A DNA stretch of 14,840 nucleotides, taken from JBFLVN01 sp040758475 (GTDB taxonomy: Bacteria; JAGRBM01). Each line of letters opens with the position of its first letter. Position 1 is the stretch's first letter. This document shows positions 13,981 through 14,840 of the stretch, piece after piece. The notes beneath the pieces were generated by a model, which saw only the letters and a program-made list of their open reading frames with translations, ran no database searches and was not told where the DNA came from. The stretch spans positions 1 to 14,840 of the forward strand of contig JBFLVN010000066.1 in assembly GCA_040758475.1 (NCBI GenBank), given 5' to 3'. The position numbers and the translations under genes are program-made.

Positions 13981-14840
13981 CTACCGGCACAGGGTCGCTT
14001 CGACCCGGCCGTAGGCCCGGCGGTTGAAGGAGAGGTCGTTGGGGGTCTTGGCCGCGTACTCGAACTCGGCCGTGCTTCCATCCCCGTAGGTGACGGTGAC
14101 GATGCCGGCGGCATTCGTTCCCTTGGCGGTCCACTTCCCACCGCCGCCCCCCTGCCCCGCCGTTCCCCAGCCGGGGCCGTAGTAGCCCGATTCGCTCTTC
14201 TCGACGAAGACGCCGCCGGGGCAAAACGCCATTGTTCTCTCGCTTCCGCCCCCTCCGCCCGTGACGCCGGATACGCCCGAATAACTCCACCACTGGCCCA
14301 CGACGACCGAGGGGCCTTTGGAGGGGTCTTGCACCAGGAATTTCACCGACCGGGCGATCTCATCCACGCGCTTCTGGATGACGGAAAACTTGGCAGGCTC
14401 GTTCGTCGTAAGGCCCCCTACTAGAACGGTCTTGGATTTCCCCACCACGGCCACGAGCCGCGCCCGGAGGGCGGTTCCTTCCTGGTCCACGCCGGCGGCT
14501 TCGCAAAAGCTTGCCTGCCCCGATTTGAGGGCGACGCTCGCGAATCCCTCGCAGGCGTTAAACGACGCGCCCGTGTTGGCGAGGGCTTGGGTAAATTCAC
14601 CTTTGATCTCCCCGGCGGCTTTCACCTGGGAGGTCCACAGGACGATGAGCCCCGCCTCTGTGTTGCTCCCCAGGACGAGGGAATCTTCTTCTTCCCGGTA
14701 ACTCCACCCCTGGGGCATTCGGAGTTCCACGCCCTCCATCTCCGCCTTGTACGGCGCCCCCGACGCGGCCGGGCCGGAGGGATTCAGGGGCGGGATATTT
14801 CCCGCGAAGGCGTCTACGACGCTGATCAGAGACACCGCGA
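13981..14840 (-). CDS. Secreted-type two-domain protein of unknown function (5' partial)
   Basis: The frame is open to the right edge, so the N-terminus, including any signal peptide, is probably missing; an in-window GTG at 14835 gives 284 residues (numbering used here). Residues about 30-170 (GVELRMPQGWSYREEEDSLV, then alternating strands and VVGKSKTVLVGGLTTNE) look like a PsbP/DcrB-type alpha-beta domain. Residues about 178-284 begin GQWWSYSGVSG, contain SERTMAFCPGGVFVEKSES, a Gly-rich loop, GKWTAKG and VTVTYGDGSTAEFEY, and end YGRVEATLCR. This pattern resembles small lipocalin-like beta-barrels seen in secreted proteins. C95/C111 and C205/C283 are possible disulfide pairs, which fits export. 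I do not recognise the protein family as a whole and assign no function. It is followed by the acyl-CoA dehydrogenase operon on the same strand after a 125-base gap. Confidence 0.75.
   Translation of the reverse strand, partial: AVSLISVVDAFAGNIPPLNPSGPAASGAPYKAEMEGVELRMPQGWSYREEEDSLVLGSNTEAGLIVLWTSQVKAAGEIKGEFTQALANTGASFNACEGFASVALKSGQASFCEAAGVDQEGTALRARLVAVVGKSKTVLVGGLTTNEPAKFSVIQKRVDEIARSVKFLVQDPSKGPSVVVGQWWSYSGVSGVTGGGGGSERTMAFCPGGVFVEKSESGYYGPGWGTAGQGGGGGKWTAKGTNAAGIVTVTYGDGSTAEFEYAAKTPNDLSFNRRAYGRVEATLCR

Overview
The window is dense, high-GC coding DNA with short intergenic gaps. It suggests a free-living Gram-negative bacterium of the delta-proteobacterial / myxobacterial kind. The grounds are the very long TPR protein of a type common in those groups, a lipobox lipoprotein, a paired acyl-CoA dehydrogenase operon and strong GC bias at third codon positions. 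The assignment is an inference; no rRNA or tRNA is present to confirm it.

Layout. (1) About 1-6194, plus strand: one giant TPR protein, open at the left edge. It has roughly twenty super-repeats of about 73 residues and a distinct C-terminal domain. (2) 6254-7414, plus strand: a Fic-family AMP-transferase behind an array of inverted and direct half-sites that contains its ribosome binding site. (3) 7427-8466, minus strand: a HAD-IB phosphatase-like gene followed 2 bases later by a small CoA-binding (YccU-type) protein. (4) 8557-9525, minus strand: a two-domain surface or periplasmic lipoprotein. It is divergent from (5) 9639-10724, plus strand: an Mrp/ApbC-type iron-sulfur carrier ATPase without the usual C-terminal CxxC pair. 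(6) 10729-11427, minus strand: a PIN-toxin / Phd-type antitoxin module with its own candidate promoter and 9-bp repeats. (7) 11499-13855, minus strand: two adjacent acyl-CoA dehydrogenases, one with a recognisable catalytic glutamate and one without, behind a 22-bp dyad of the kind bound by TetR-family fatty-acid regulators. (8) 13981 to the right edge, minus strand: a secreted-type two-domain protein of unknown function, open at its 5' end.

How the genes relate. Two units read as real operons: the acyl-CoA dehydrogenase pair (probably a hetero-oligomer acting on a long, branched or polycyclic acyl-CoA) and the toxin-antitoxin pair. HAD plus CoA-binding is a third tight pair. The Fic gene and the toxin-antitoxin genes look less GC-rich than their neighbours and may be later arrivals. 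Intergenic regions are all under about 130 bases. I see no tRNA, rRNA, CRISPR array, insertion sequence or convincing intrinsic terminator.

The most interesting regulatory structure is upstream of the Fic gene, where two overlapping hairpins are mutually exclusive and only one hides the ribosome binding site. The most interesting proteins are the giant TPR protein, whose C-terminus looks like a degenerate M48-type peptidase helix, and the split-function acyl-CoA dehydrogenase pair.
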